From NCBI GenBank assembly GCA_034359265.1, contig CP136890.1, positions 1,428,501 to 1,492,500 of the forward strand: a DNA stretch of 64,000 bases, read 5' to 3'. The position numbers and the translations under genes are program-made. The stretch comes from Canna indica (lineage: Eukaryota; Streptophyta; Magnoliopsida; Zingiberales; Cannaceae). This document shows, one piece after another, positions 1 through 23,547 of this stretch; within the stretch, counting starts at the first letter, position 1; the number at the start of each line of letters is the position of its first letter. Below the pieces are notes generated by a model, which searched no databases, was not told where the DNA came from, and saw nothing but the letters and a program-made list of their open reading frames with translations.

Positions 1-66
1 GCTGTGGTAGGGTTTGAACCTGGCCTTTTGGTGGACCAGTAACCGTCCCACCACTGGGCCAGGGTT
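1..66 (-). repeat. tRNA-like (SINE-type) Pol III promoter remnant
   Basis: Read on the minus strand this stretch carries TGGCCCAGTGG, which fits the tRNA box A consensus, followed about 30 bases later by GGTTCAAACCC, a good box B. The spacing is right for a tRNA-derived head. No complete cloverleaf can be closed because the segment runs off the window edge, so this is probably a SINE or tRNA-derived repeat rather than a functional tRNA gene. Confidence 0.35.
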
Positions 67-1134
67 ATTTGACAACTAGATATTTACTTTTCATGTTTTG
101 TTTATTTTTTGTTAAAATATGAATTTTGTGAAGTGATATTTTAGACAATTTAATGTACAAATTATGACTCGTATTTGACAATTGGTGTTTTTAAGTCATT
201 ATTATGATACTATTTCTATTCATAGGTTTATCATTGAATAATATATAAAAAATATTCTATATACTTAAATAGGAGTGTCTCGCTTCACTCGGGCGAGCGC
301 CTAAGCTAGCTCCTAGCGCCTCGGGCAATAAAGGACCTTGGCGCCTTGAGGCGCCTAAAGCCTCGTGACAACACTGGATGAGATGCTTTCCATTCACCGT
401 TGATTTATATCATTATGGACAGGCTATGTCACACATAGCTCTGTTTTCAGTAAGAGATGATGTAATATTAGTTGAACTTTGAAATGGGTACATTTGGTAA
501 CTAACTATTGGTTTTATATTGATCATTTTTCTCATTCATACATATCTGGAAAAGATGAAAATTTTCTAATGCATTTCTGTCAATTTGAGTTCCAAAACTT
601 TTTGAATTCTTTCATATGGATTTTCAAACTGAGATAGTTCACAAGATAACAAGGCAAAAGGAACAGACAAGAAAACATAATATATTTTTTAACCCTCTTA
701 AATACTAACTGGATTAATGAAACAAAAGAATATGATCTATACTTTCTAAATACTTTACGTGGCATCAGTGAATATTTGACATGTAAATTCATTGATGGGT
801 TTGGCCGTGACCTATTATTAATTAAAGAAATTCCTAAAAAGCTACCTTTTCTTTGATTGCATTTGTGAGAACTACACGCTTGTGACTTGAAGCTACCAGA
901 TTTTAGTTGATTGTCATTTAAAATATATCATGAGGAAATATGATCATATTAATTGGTAATATAATGAATTGAATTTAGCCTTCTTAACGTGAATCTGATT
1001 ATATTTTTGTGTTTCTTTGCTGCATTTTATGCATCTTAATTTGGTAATTTCACTGATGTGGCTGATTTTACAATCTTACTTATCATCTCATTATGTCAAT
1101 TTTGTTTGTCGTCACTTCCATTATGAATGGTTAG
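67..1134. other. Intron of the CXC-protein gene, mostly AT-rich
   Basis: The first usable exon begins at 1135 with the last base of a split codon, so this stretch is the 3' part of an intron. The upstream exon, which should carry the start of the first CXC repeat, is not visible here. Apart from the repeat remnant at 272-376 I see only AT-rich non-coding sequence. Confidence 0.6.
272..376. mobile_element. Remnant of a hAT-like low-complexity element (GGCGCCT-rich)
   Basis: A GC-rich island of GGCGCCT/GAGCGCCTA-type words lies in AT-rich intron DNA. Its right end read on the minus strand is CAGTGTTGTCACGAGG, matching the CAGTGTTATTA end of the element at 15245-16325. The left end (GGAGTGTCTCGC) is a poor partner and no target duplication is visible, so it is a decayed or truncated copy. 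Confidence 0.35.
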
Positions 1135-4100
1135 GTATTGCGAATGTTTTGCGTCTGGGGTTTACTGTGATGGATGCAACTGTTCAAACTGCTGCAACAA
1201 TGCTGAAAATGAAGCTGCTAGGCATGAAGCTATTGAAGCTATTCTAGAGCGCAATCCTAATGCCTTCAGGCCTAAGATTGGCAGTAGTCCACATGCAACT
1301 AGGGATAGTAGGGTATGCTTTCAGAAATCAAAAACATTGGATTTTGTGTGCTAACTTGTTTCCTAAAATGGACTGTTATATATGGATATGGAAACATGCA
1401 TATTTATCCTCTTTTGTTGACCAATTATGTTTTTTATCTTCTGTTGCATTTGATGAATCTAGTTTCATAGTAATTATGGTTTTAACAAGCTGTGAAAGCA
1501 ATCTAAATTATATATACATATTACATATATTGTAGTAGCCATCAAATGGTAAGTCTGACATGGATGCAGAATTTATTTGGAGCCAAAAGTGCATGACAAG
1601 CTGATAAATTAAACAATTAGCTGTTTAGTTTATTCAAAAACTATATATTTTTTAAAAGAACCTAAAAAAAAACATGCATTTGTATTGTGTTTGCTGTTGA
1701 TAATTTGTCTGAGCATTAGCTTGTTCTTTCTTCTTATATTAGGAACATTATATGCATGATTTCTGGATGATTGATGCTAGTCACTTGGTTGTGGTTATAC
1801 TATTTTTGGTCTATCCTTCACTGAGAATTAGATGATTTTTGGGGAGATATACATTGCCTAAACACTCTATCAGATAAGGAAAAGATAAAAAATGAGCGAT
1901 ACAGACCAGCAGATATATAAACATGTTTGTCACTATACTATGAGAAGTGATAGAAATCAGGAGATTGCTCATGTTTAATTACTCTTAAAAAAGTTTTTTA
2001 TCATGGTAGAAATGCCCTTTTAGTTAACTTAGCCTAAAAAGTAGTGGTCATTTAGCATAAACTTCTCCTTTCAGAGGCATAAATTCTGTCGCGTATAACT
2101 TATTCTATAACAATTGCATGGTAGGATGAGGCAGGAGAACTACCTTTGGTGGGAAAGCACAACAAAGGATGTCATTGCAAGAAGTCTGGATGCCTCAAGA
2201 AGTACTGTGAGTGCTTTCAGGCCAATATTCTGTGCTCTGATAATTGTAAATGCATGGACTGTAAGAATTTTGAAGGCAGTGAAGAGAGGAAAGCACTTTT
2301 TCATAGCAATCATGGAAGCATGCTATATATGCAACAGGCTAATGCTGCCCTAAATGGGGCAATTGGTCCCTCCGGGTTCATCTCTCCAACATCTAAGAGA
2401 AGGAGAAATCAGGGCCTTTTTAATGGTACATCTGTAAAGGATCAGTCCATTCACAGGCTTGCACAACTTCCACAGGTGATTTTCTAAGCTTTCACAATTA
2501 TGTGGAGATTGACTTGATATTCTGTTGAAATCTGTTTTGGGTATCAGACAAAAACTCACCTTTTCCCTAAACTTTCTATATTTCTTTTGGGTTTGTGAAC
2601 ATTATATGATTTGCCACGTAAAGGTTGGCCTTATTTTTTTCCTCCTATATAGCCTTTTGTAGTACCTTAAAGAACCATCTAATATTCTTAATATTACTTT
2701 TCCTCTGTGATTGAACATGCATTATCAATACAGATTGAACTTATTAAAATTGAAGAAGAATCAATATTCTCATCTATTGACTTTTGCTGATTGCTTACTG
2801 ACTAATCAGGCTAGTCAACTGAAGACTTCAGTACCTACTTTTAATTCTGTTCCTGTAACAAATGCTACTAATCCGATTACAACAGCTGCTACTAAAGTCA
2901 CTTACAGGTAGCCATACTATCATTGATCAATCCTATTTCTTTTTATCTTGAACTAGGGGCTTTTCTCTGTCCTCACTAACATGTTTCTAACTTCTATTGG
3001 TCATCATAAAGGTCTCTTCTAGCAGATGTTGTCCAAACAGAGCACATCAGTGATCTCTGCAAGCTTCTGGTGGTTGTATCTGAACATGTTGCTAAAACTT
3101 TTCCTGGTATGATTAGTTTCACACAAGTAGGCACTCACGGCAGCTGGTGGTTATTTATTTGATTCATTATTTCGTCTTGTACATTGTAATTGATCAGTTT
3201 AGAGCTTGTCATTCTCATTATTGCCTATATATATGTGTGTATTTGCCGTGTAAAAAAGAATGCAGCACATTAGATGATAACGCAATCAGCATCTGTTTAG
3301 ATAGCTTGTTTCTTTCCCTTGCTAATTTCATTAGAATTTTAGACAACCAGGTCAACTCTGTAGTTTTCTTTGCAGCATTTACCGTGAGGGGCTTTAAAAA
3401 ATTAACAAAGTTAGTTTTCATTTTTCTTCACACAGGTAGAAGGTAACATCAAAATTTGTTGTGCTGACCATAAGGCTGATTACTCTGCCACTATTATGTC
3501 AAACTCAAACCTTGACTACAATTCTAAATTTCTTGGCAATTTGTTTTATAAAGTACTTTGAAACAGTTCAACTATTTTATCTGGGCTACTGTTTTACTGG
3601 TGACCTTGTTGGTTTTTTTTATCCCAGTATTATTTTTTTGAAAAGTTGAAAACTATATTTTGTCACAATATGGTTGAACTTCTATACATTTTATTCTTAT
3701 TCTAATATGGTAGAAATTTATCAGTCCATTATAATTATAAATCAGATATCTGATTTGAAGGATGACTTTATATTTATGCTTTCATCAAGGACAGAACGAT
3801 ATAAGTTTCCAAGTTCATTATTTCTAGGCGTATATAATATAAGCTTTTGTTACATATGCATTTTGCAAAATTTGCTTGTTAAATAAGGGATAAAATATTT
3901 TGAAGTCGCATGTATACAACAGATTTAGCTAGGTCCTACCAGAGTTGGTCATCGCTATAGTTCTTTTTACTTGACCATTTTTTATTTTGCACACTGGTTA
4001 AGTTACTGCTAGTTATCATCTTGAGGGTATCTTCATCGTTGACCTTAGTTTCTTTTCATTTCTTACTCTGGATTAACAAATATCAGATAGTAAAGCTCAA

Positions 4101-5023
4101 GAGGCAGTAGTCCAGAAGGATGATCAAGTTGAAAGCTCTCTTGCTTCCTTAAACCAAGAAAATTATCAGAGACAAGAGGATCCAAATATTCAGCTAGCGT
4201 CAGTTGATGATGGTTCAAATGGAGTTCCCGTAGACCAAGTGGACAAGGAAGATGCTGATTTTGATTGTGAAGATGGACAGCAAGTGCGGAGGCCAATGTC
4301 CCCAGGTACACTAGCCTTAATGTGCGATGAGCAAGACACAATGTTCATGACAGCTCAAAATCCTAGTAATTCACTAGTATCTCGATGCAATCAAAGCACA
4401 TCAGAGGTTTATGCAGAACAAGAAAAGCGTGTGTTGATAGAGTTCCGAGACTATCTTCGCAAGATTGTCACTTACGGGAGAATGAAAGGTAAACAAAATA
4501 CAATACATTTTAATGTAAATTTAAATAGTGCTAATGGCTGTTTGCAAGTCTCATAAATGTGCTACAGATATTTCTCTCTCTTCGCATGGCTGTTTGGCAT
4601 CATATTATTTCAGTTTCTCTTTTCATTTTCTACTGTAGCTCTCTTCCATCCCTTCCGTGAATCACGAATCTCTGTGTTACTTGATCGAAAGTATTGTTTG
4701 AACACAAAACATTTTACTCAACACATTTCTTTAGGACTACCATGCCTGTTTACGTTTTCTTATTTGGATTCATGTATTTGAAAAATGTTACAGAGGAGAA
4801 ATATGCATCCTTGGCGGGTAAACCCGAAACATCGGATTTCCAGGGATTAACTGCCGCTGGTTTTGCTAGAGCTCCCAGCGCTCCCAACACGGTTGCTGCT
4901 GCAGAGCTACCTCAAACTTCAAAACCAGCCCCTGGAAATTCCAACATGCATCATCAGTCTGTAGCATGGCCAATCACAAGGAACGGAGACATTAAGCCTA
5001 AGGCTGAGAATCCAGAGACCTAG
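1135..5023 (+). CDS. CXC-domain (CPP/tesmin-TSO1-like) transcription factor, 5' partial
   Basis: Exons 1135-1312, 2125-2475, 2810-2907, 3012-3106, 4087-4488 and 4794-5023 (stop TAG) join in frame for 450 visible residues. Exon 1 starts inside the first CXC repeat ([11 protein letters not shown], then CNCSNCCNN). The [10 protein letters not shown] linker follows. The second repeat is [18 protein letters not shown], then [12 protein letters not shown]. The two cysteine-rich repeats bind zinc and CHR-like TTTGAA DNA in this family. The C-terminal half carries SLLADVV...[10 protein letters not shown] and [19 protein letters not shown], conserved in the plant TCX5/TCX6 group, whose members belong to DREAM-type cell-cycle and DNA-methylation repressor complexes (established knowledge). 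All introns are GT-AG. The start and the N-terminal region lie upstream of the window. The clade assignment is inferred from remembered family conservation, not a search. Confidence 0.88.
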
Positions 5024-6184
5024 TGAATCGAGAAAAATAGGAGGTATAGCCAATTATGAATAACACTGCTGTATCTTTATTTAATATTCTGACAGCATAT
5101 GCTGTAATGCTGTTGGATCTTAAATACTAAAACGCTCTTAATTATTTTGCAACAGCTGATTAATCTACTTGGTTCTTTCTTTCAACTCGTTTATGGTTCT
5201 TCTTGTTGTTAAGAAACTCCAAGACTGAACACTGACGTCCTCGCTGGCTCTTGTTTCTTATCTTGATTGAGATCCGAGAGAAACATGGGTTTGGGAGATG
5301 GATGGTGAACGATGATCCGAACCTGACTTGAGACGTTCATTAAGAGGTCAAGATTTTTGACTGATATAGCTATTTGGTCAGCTCACATTGGTGGGCAAGT
5401 AGGCAAGATTAGATTTACCTTATGTTTTACATAGCCCATTCCTTTTTGTTTAATATTGGATGAATTAAGATTGATAGCAATAATTGTCCTTTTAACTTAA
5501 TGTTTTACCTGTGCATATATTATAATAGTACCTGAAAAACAATATCTATCTGTTAAATTGCCCGTCTTATCGCAAATGGCACCTGGCCCACATGACATGT
5601 TCATTTCTTATATTTTGCCTTTGAAGGTTACGCCGTTACGGGGCCCTCTCAGTTTACTTTATGACACTGACGATTGATGGGAAAGGTAAATAGTGCCTGC
5701 ACTTTTTACGTGTACCCAAATCCGATTAGGTTTGCCTGCACTTATTTTTCATTCTGTTATATTTTAATTTTTAAAATAATGTATCGTACGTTTAGTGTCA
5801 TTGACTTGAACATCAAACCACAAGCAGCTCAGGAAAGGAAATCCACATATCACATGAGAAAACAAATAGACTTTTATCAAATCTTGCATAAAAATTTACC
5901 ATCGAAAATGTCAAACTTAATTATTGAGCAACCAATAATTAAGTCCACGAAGCAAAATCCTACGACTAGTCTACTTACGACGATTTGACGATGATGAGCA
6001 GATATAGTCTGAGTGTTAGGTGATGATCTGCTTTCAATTTCTTCTTCTGCCAGTCAACACTCCAATCCATAAGCTTCGTAGGGTGGCTACCCCAGTTCTA
6101 GAACTCCCATTTCTGCCACTTGCACGTCTCTTTATAGCTGATGCAATTGCATGCTTGAGCAAAAAGGCCTCTACTGGGAGCAAC
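5024..6184. other. 3' flank of the CXC gene and spacer
   Basis: The 3' UTR of the CXC gene should occupy the first few hundred bases; no single polyadenylation site can be fixed by eye. The rest is AT-rich spacer. No open reading frame with recognisable family features was seen. Confidence 0.5.
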
Positions 6185-7569
6185 ATGGCCTACTGTTCAA
6201 GGTGCTGTTTGAACCACGCAATGAAGGCGATGCATCTTGTGGTGAACTGTTTTGGCACGGCAATGATCATTTACTCTGTGTGGCTGCTGAAGACATGGAA
6301 GCAAGGAGTTGCAACATTGGATGTCACCACATCTAACCTTCCAACGCCATGGTATATGTTTTATTATCCCCTTCTTATCACTCAACTCCTCCAATCAAAA
6401 TACAAAGGGGACAACTCCCTCCATTTGGGAAAATAATTAGTTTTCATTGTTAACGAGAATTTACCAAGGGGCATTACTTTGCCCTCTATTGTCATTTGCA
6501 TGACAGGTAAGTGAAAGTACAAATTAAGAGTATTTTTTTACAAAACAATTGACTAAAGTAGCAGCCCAAGTAATAGATCAACGAAGATATGAATGTACGC
6601 ACTCAAGTATATTTGCAGGTTTATCCACACGATGCTCGGTATAGGAATCATGGTCTGCTTCTGTGCAATTGTGGGACATGCTGTAAGCAACTCCCTCAAC
6701 TCCATTGCGCTCTCCCTTGTATCTTTTCGAAATTTTCGGTCTTTTTTAATTTCTTGCAAGTCTTAATGTGTAGTAGCAATATTTATAGTCGAGTAATCCG
6801 GAGATGTATCCTTGACCATATTTAGTACGTACTATTTATCTGCTTGATTCTTCTCTTCCAAATTGTGGTAGTCGTGGAGGTTCTTTTCAAGATAGATTGG
6901 CCAAGAGCAAGACAATATATTGATTGCTCCAGTGCTCCTGGCTTCTAATTCTCGCTATGTTTATTTCTTACCTCTAAATTGTTCCATAAATAGGTGATCT
7001 CCAGAATTGTAGAGGGGCACACCAAATTTGTGAATTCCTTCTCTTTTTATGCAAGTATCTGCCGCCTGGTTGGAATTGTGATTCTGCTAGCACAGGTATT
7101 CATTAGCATACATAAGATTTTCTTTTTCTTTCTAATTAACATTGAAGGAGTGGATGAGAATTTCTTTCCTCCCCTCTTTCTTGAAACTTATTGTAATGAC
7201 TTAAAAATAGAAATCCAAAAATATTGAGAACATTAAGAAAATAAAGATGTAGAACTTCTTTTAAAAACATAAAAGTAAAAAAAACTATAAGTCCGAAGAA
7301 TTTATATGCTATTTTTTTTAAAAAAAAAATTGTTCTAATAAAGGTAATTAGCAGAAGTCCAAGAGGAGAAGCCTTTTGGAATAAAAATTGAAACTTCAGA
7401 TAAAAATAAAAAATAAGAGTTGCCTTGAATAAAAATTGCGCAAGTGGAATAATCTGAAACCTAATGTTATAGTATTATGATGCTTCAGGTGAATGTGCTA
7501 GTGCTAGCTATAATTTTATGGGCGTTAGGACCCCAACCAAGGAATAATTGTGAGAGCTGCTGTACCTGA
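6185..7569 (+). pseudogene. Tetraspanin (TET18-20 type) locus, apparently missing its central exon
   Basis: Exon 6185-6351 starts MAYCSRCCLNHAMKAM and contains a first membrane span (LVVNCFGTAMIIYSVWLL). It joins through a split Trp codon to 6619-6682 (FIHTMLGIGIMVCFCAIVGHA, second span). Later pieces are a possible remnant near 6872 (VEVLFKIDWPRA), 6994-7095 (...CRLVGIVILLAQ) and 7489-7569 (VNVLVLAIILWALGPQPRNN, fourth span). The order and LALGP-like end match plant tetraspanin-19-type proteins. The exon that should encode the small loop and third span is absent. Joining 6682 to 6872 in phase hits a stop, and the C-terminal tail ends early. I infer a degenerate copy, though a diverged gene with an unrecognised exon cannot be excluded. 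Confidence 0.5.
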
Positions 7570-8679
7570 GCTCGCATACTCCTTTCTTGTGGTGAGTGAA
7601 AACGAATCGCCACCACGTTCCCCGCTTCAAATTCATCTCAAACTGCATGAGGAGGCTTCTATTGCGAGGTTGCATTGATGATTCTACAAGCTGCAGATGT
7701 AAGGTAAATAATCTCGTACCTGATTAAAATATTCAAAACCAACTCCAACTTCTATATAGGAGATTAAACAAAAGTTGCTTTATATGCGTATCCATTCAAT
7801 TATTATGTGAGAAATGCAAGAAAATAAAGCAAACCTGTGGTCGTGAAACTCCAACTCACATTTCTTGTAATCTGCTAGATCACCAATTTTCTGCTTCTTA
7901 ACTGATTGGATCACTTAATCCATACGGCAATTCACATAAAGAGGCAGGCCTTTGAATTCCAGGGCTGACAGCCATGTTGAGCAATGAAGTATACAAAAAT
8001 TTAAAAACGTAAAATAGCTATATATATTAGCTGCAAAAACAAGACTAATTAACAGTTCCTTTGGATTGCAGTGACAATTATTTGAATGCAGCCTAAGCTG
8101 GCATGATAGACAGTACGGCAAATTTGAAAGAAGTCAATCTAAAACCTATTGTTGTTTTCCTCCCCCCCCCCCCAAAAAAAAAATCTATGGTTGTTAGTTC
8201 TTAATTATTCCAACAATTACAGTGATGGTGCAATCACAAACAGCTCACTGATAACAGTGCAGGCCTCTTGCACTTCAGGGAAGCGGTCCAGGGACAATCA
8301 TAAATTGAAATTTCCTTATGGTTTCATCAGCAATAGTAGAATGATGCCAAAATGAACAACACAAATGGAAAATCACATCCGGGCAAATTTGAAGGTGCCA
8401 AGCCTCTTGTCTGCCTAAAGTTCAGAATATTGGCACAACAGAGTTCTGTCATTCCCTTTACCATATTTGGCATCCTTTAATAGGAAATTTTCTGTGTACA
8501 GCAATGTTCGCCATGTTACTCGCCCATACCCATGAGCAAAAACAGAGAACATTTAATACTTGGAAGAAAACTTATTTTGCAGTAAAGTAAGAAGATAACT
8601 AACGTCAGCAATAGAATACATTTAATTGGAAGGACCACATTTGTTCCATCACCCTTTAGAGAATCAAGAACAAATAATC
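7570..8679. other. Spacer between tetraspanin locus and PIP 3' end
   Basis: Non-coding AT-rich sequence with a poly-C/poly-A tract at about 8161-8182. The 3' UTR of the minus-strand proline iminopeptidase gene is expected in the right-hand part. Nothing else is recognisable. Confidence 0.5.
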
Positions 8680-19480
<10,801 letters not shown>

Positions 19481-20320
19481 TTTATTTAGCGAGGAATGAA
19501 GGGCACTTTTTCTGTTCCCGATCGTGATATTGGGATCCGAAGCTTCCAGGTCACGGGTTAATCAGCATCTGTCGAGCGAGAGGCAGCGAAAGCAACGAGG
19601 TTGGATGGGCCGGGTGAATACTACACTACTTGCAGCAAGTCCTGCCAATTTTTTTTTGATTTTTTTTATTCTTTTTATATTAAAAAATATAAGTTAATAT
19701 TAATATTTAATATATATAAGATAAAATATCTAATAAATTTTTTTCCTCGTATATTATCTTATTCAACGAAACAAACATCATATTATTGTCTTATCACTAC
19801 ATAAATCAGTTGATATTACGATGGAATTTTACTTGTCCATCTACAAGCTTCAACGTCAAAAGCATAATAAGCTTTACTAATGACAATCCTATAAATTATT
19901 GGTTTCATTAAATAGTATAAGATTAAAGAGGATAAATGAATAAAATAGAGGGTATCAATTATCTAATATTATTATAATTATACATTTCTCTAATTCAAGT
20001 GCCAAATTAATAAGGTCATGCTTGTTTAATAAAAGATGGATAAATGATATATTTATATTATTATTTATTTAATGTATGAATTAAAAAATATATAATTATA
20101 ATAATGTAAAATTGATATTTATATCCCATGCAACATTAAATTTTAAAAAATCTTATGCGATGCTTTATCTTTTATTATCCCATCATATACTGTAAAACAA
20201 ATGAACCACTGGAATATTAATGAAAATAAATCCTTCTAGTCCAAGTAATACTTTCATATCAGGAGTCATCCCAAAATACATACTAAAATTATTGTTTTCT
20301 AAATTCATCGCACCAACACC
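19481..20320. other. PIP upstream region and AT-rich spacer
   Basis: The first few hundred bases upstream of the PIP start (minus strand) should hold its promoter and 5' UTR, and the sequence up to about 19,600 is GC-richer. Beyond it lies AT-rich spacer with no recognisable gene. Confidence 0.5.
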
Positions 20321-20773
20321 GACTGTCCATTGTTCGGTTCACACCGAACCAAACCGAAAAACCGAACCGAACTTTTCGGTTCGATTCGATTTCAACCGTT
20401 GTAGGTTCGATTCTTTGACCTGAACCGAACTGAAATTTGAATTTTGGTTCGAATTTGGTTCCCGAAATTCGGGGACCGACCTGAATCGAAAACTAAATTA
20501 ATTTAAAAAATAATATATATTTTTAAAATTTTAACCCAGGTAAGTAAATAGGTATTAAGTAATTATTTTTAATTTTTAATCGAAATAATTAAAATTTTAA
20601 TTTTAAGGTTGAAAACCGAACCGAATCGAATAATTTGGTTCGGGTTAAATCGGGTTAGGAGTTATTCGGTTCGGATTTAGGTTGAAGTTTGGGTAAAGAC
20701 AAAAATTCAATTTGGCCAAATTCGATTCGATCCGTTTTGGTTCGGTTCGGTTCGAACCGAACGGACATCCCTA
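20321..20773. mobile_element. hAT-like low-complexity element (CCGAACCGAA/GGTTCGGTT)
   Basis: The right end read on the minus strand is TAGGGATGTCCGTTCGG; the left end GACTGTCCATTGTTCGG is a decayed partner. Flanking CCAACACC and CCAACATA share six bases. Inside, GGTTCGGTT and AACCGAACC words occur in both orientations around an AT-rich core. The interior resembles that of the element at 37763-38432. Confidence 0.5.
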
Positions 20774-20781
20774 CCAACATA

Positions 20782-21440
20782 TATATATAATAAAATTTTA
20801 ATTATGGTCATCATTTCAGAATCACTTAAATACTTAATTATGCATTACAACTGCTATAAACAAATAATTTATATATAACTATTATACAAAATTTTATATT
20901 ATATATAGTATTTAATATGCAACTGTTATACAATAACTATATAAGGTATTTTATAATAAAAAAATAAATTTGCATTACATTAATATATATAAGGCATTAT
21001 AAATTTAGAAATTTTAAATTTACATTATTACGATATATCGGCAATATAAATATTTAGAGAACTATTAATTTACAAATTTCAATTTGTAGTACGACAATAA
21101 ATATGGCATTTAATATTTTAAAAATCATATATATAAATATTTAATATATAACAATTATACAATAATTATATCAGGTGTTAAATTTATAATTAAGGGGTAC
21201 TACAAAATTAAGTAAAACTAATATTACAATTTACACTATTACTATATATGGCATATAAATATTTGAAAAATAATTAATTTATAATTTAGAATATATAATA
21301 CTATAATATATAAGGCATATAAAATTATAAATACTTGAAAATATATAACCATTTCAATGGCTATTGCAATAAGCTATTTACAAAAGGCATTTATGGTCTA
21401 TTGGTCCAACTTCATAAATACTTTATAATATTTGTCAACA
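20782..21440. repeat. AT-rich degenerate repeat
   Basis: Very AT-rich DNA with loosely repeated phrases such as ATACAATAACTATATAAGG / ATACAATAATTATATCAGG and ATATAAGGCAT. No coding potential was seen. Confidence 0.5.
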
Positions 21441-21570
21441 TTATTTTTTTAAAAATATATCCAAATTATCCTTGTTATATTTTGAGATAAAATATGGATG
21501 TGTTAGTTGCATTTAGGATAATTTCAGAATATTGTAGAAAAAGTTGTGATTTTGGATAATACTTGAAGTT

Positions 21571-22355
21571 GTAAATAAATTAGTGAACATAACTCCATCC
21601 TAAAAATTAGCTTATGAGGTAAGAATTACTCAAACTATTTAAAGACTATCTTGATTATATATTTAACCAATGTTGGACTTTAATACTGCTCCTCATGGCG
21701 CTCATGATTGGACATCGAGAACGTGAAGTTTGCAGGACTGGACATATGCAGGTGGCACAATATCAACCACATGATAGACTATCTATAATATTATGTAAAT
21801 AAATTAGTGGGTCTAACTCTAACCCAAAAGCTATCTCATGAATAGGGGTTGAAACAAGTTATATCAGGTTTGTGTAGTAACAAATTGGTCTGAGTCTAGC
21901 CTATGGCCTATTATAGGTTTTTTTTTGCCTAAGTCTAGTCTGTTCATTAGTTTGGCATGACCTGTGGCATGTTTATAAAACTTGCTTCTAATATAAAGCC
22001 TGAAGCTTGTTTATAAAACTTGTTTCAAATATAAAAATTGAGCTTGTTGGCTCGTGGCATGTTTATAAGACATGCTTCTATTATATATTTATATATGCAT
22101 TATGCAAATAATCTTAATAGGCTCAGGTCGACTTGTTGGGCTCAATAGACTTTAAATTGAGCATGACCCCAACTTGACAAGGAAAATATGTCTATTTCAA
22201 AGCCAGAGTATTTTTTTATTTTTAAATAGGCCAGACCAGGCCACAAGCCATTGGCATGCCTGTCGCCTAGCCTATTTCCACCCCTACTCATGAAGAGAGG
22301 ATTGCCCAAATAATTTAAATGTTATCTTGACCATATTTACTAATGTTGGACTTCA
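21571..22355. repeat. Two copies of an LTR-like sequence, the second split by an insertion
   Basis: Copy 1 (21571-21681) begins GTAAATAAATTAGTG and ends CCAATGTTGGACTTTAAT. Copy 2 (from 21794) begins with the same words, is interrupted at 21842 by the element 21843-22286, and resumes to CTAATGTTGGACTTCAAC near 22355. AATGTTGGACTT near one end is common in short plant LTRs, so these may be LTRs of a miniature retroelement (inference). Confidence 0.5.
21843..22286. mobile_element. hAT-like element with perfect 8-bp target duplication CTCATGAA
   Basis: The left end TAGGGGTTGAAA and the right end TTTCCACCCCTA are inverted termini. CTCATGAA flanks both sides (21835-21842 and 22287-22294). The interior repeats TTTATAAAACTTGCTTC, GGCATG and GCTTGTTGG-type phrases. 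The uninterrupted LTR-like copy at 21571-21681 shows the site without the insertion. Confidence 0.8.
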
Positions 22356-22504
22356 ACAAAAGTATTTATGATTTGGCCGATAAACCATCAAATTTTTATG
22401 ATTTTGTCAAAATTATATTATTTATAATTAGCCATTAGGATATAGGGTGTCATTGTAATTTTCCTAAATTAAAAATTTCCATACTCACAAGCGATGTACC
22501 TAAT

Positions 22505-23027
22505 TAGGGCTGACAATTTCTGACACGACATGGAGTTACGCGCGTTCGGATTTGGCTAAACGTGTGTTTTGATTAAACGAATTCAACCCGGATTAACACG
22601 ATACCTTGTAACCTGTATAAACACGATTAAACCCATTTAATTAAACGTGTTTAATCGTGTTACTGAACATATTTAGTCTATTTACCCATTTATAAAGATA
22701 TATATATAATAAAAAAGTAAAAAAGTTGCGAATGTTGGATATGTCTTGTTATTAATAGTCTTTTCTACCGTGTTTAATTTTTAATTTTAGTACCTTTCAT
22801 TTTGTTCACTATTGAAATTATATTTATCGTGTAGGTGTACATATGTACACGTTTAGATACATTTATTTAAACGGATTAAGTGTGTCGTATCGTGTCAATC
22901 CGAGAATAAAAGAATTAGGTTCGAATTTGCATATTCGAACACGTTTAATAAACGGATTGAGTTCGAGTTTAGCTTTTTACAACACGAGATATATTTAAAC
23001 ACGATACGACACGGATTGCCACTCCTA
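22505..23027. mobile_element. hAT-like low-complexity element (ACACGATT/AAACGTGT)
   Basis: The left end TAGGGCTGACAATTTC and the right end (minus strand TAGGAGTGGCAATCC) are related inverted termini. Flanks TACCTAAT and AACCTAAT match at 7 of 8. Both arms consist of AAACGTGTTTAATCGTGTT-like words and their complements, with an AT-rich centre. Confidence 0.65.
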
Positions 23028-23547
23028 AACCTAATACGAGCAAAAATTCTCCTTTGGTCTAATTATTTTACATGATATAATATGATTGAATAAAATAATA
23101 AATAATTTATTGTATATATGATGTGATAGAATAAAATAATAAATTAGAGAATATTGAATAAGTTTTTTTATTAATATAATTCATATTAAATATATATTTT
23201 TTCTAATTTTATTTTTTAATATATACAATAAATAATGAATATAAATTTATTTATTGTTCTATCTCATTTTATCCGATTGAATTTTGAAAAAGGAAAGAGT
23301 CGCGCCGTCATACGTGCTGCTCTCAAGGACCAATTGTACGGGCGCTCTTAAAATTCACCCACGGTTCCATCCTCGTATCATCTTCTTCGACCTTCGCACT
23401 TCGAGGTGGCCCACCGCCACGCGTCGCACTCTTGAGGACGAAGCGTCTTCATCCGTCATACTAATTCCACGCCGGAACGGCTCCTCGCGCTCTCCAAGAA
23501 ATAAATACGGCGATGCCGCTCACCGAGACTCTACAAACGTTCGGAGC
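23028..23547. promoter_or_regulatory. Upstream region of the aspartate aminotransferase gene
   Basis: AT-rich sequence up to about 23,290 changes to GC-rich sequence that remains open in the reading frame of exon 1. Promoter and 5' UTR must lie here by position. I cannot assign a TATA box or start site with confidence. Confidence 0.4.

Noticed and set aside
8149..8200. Poly-C/poly-A tract as a retroelement tail
   Set aside because: A weak flanking similarity (CTATTGTTGTT / CTATGGTTGTT) is present, but the insert is almost only homopolymer, so no element can be supported.
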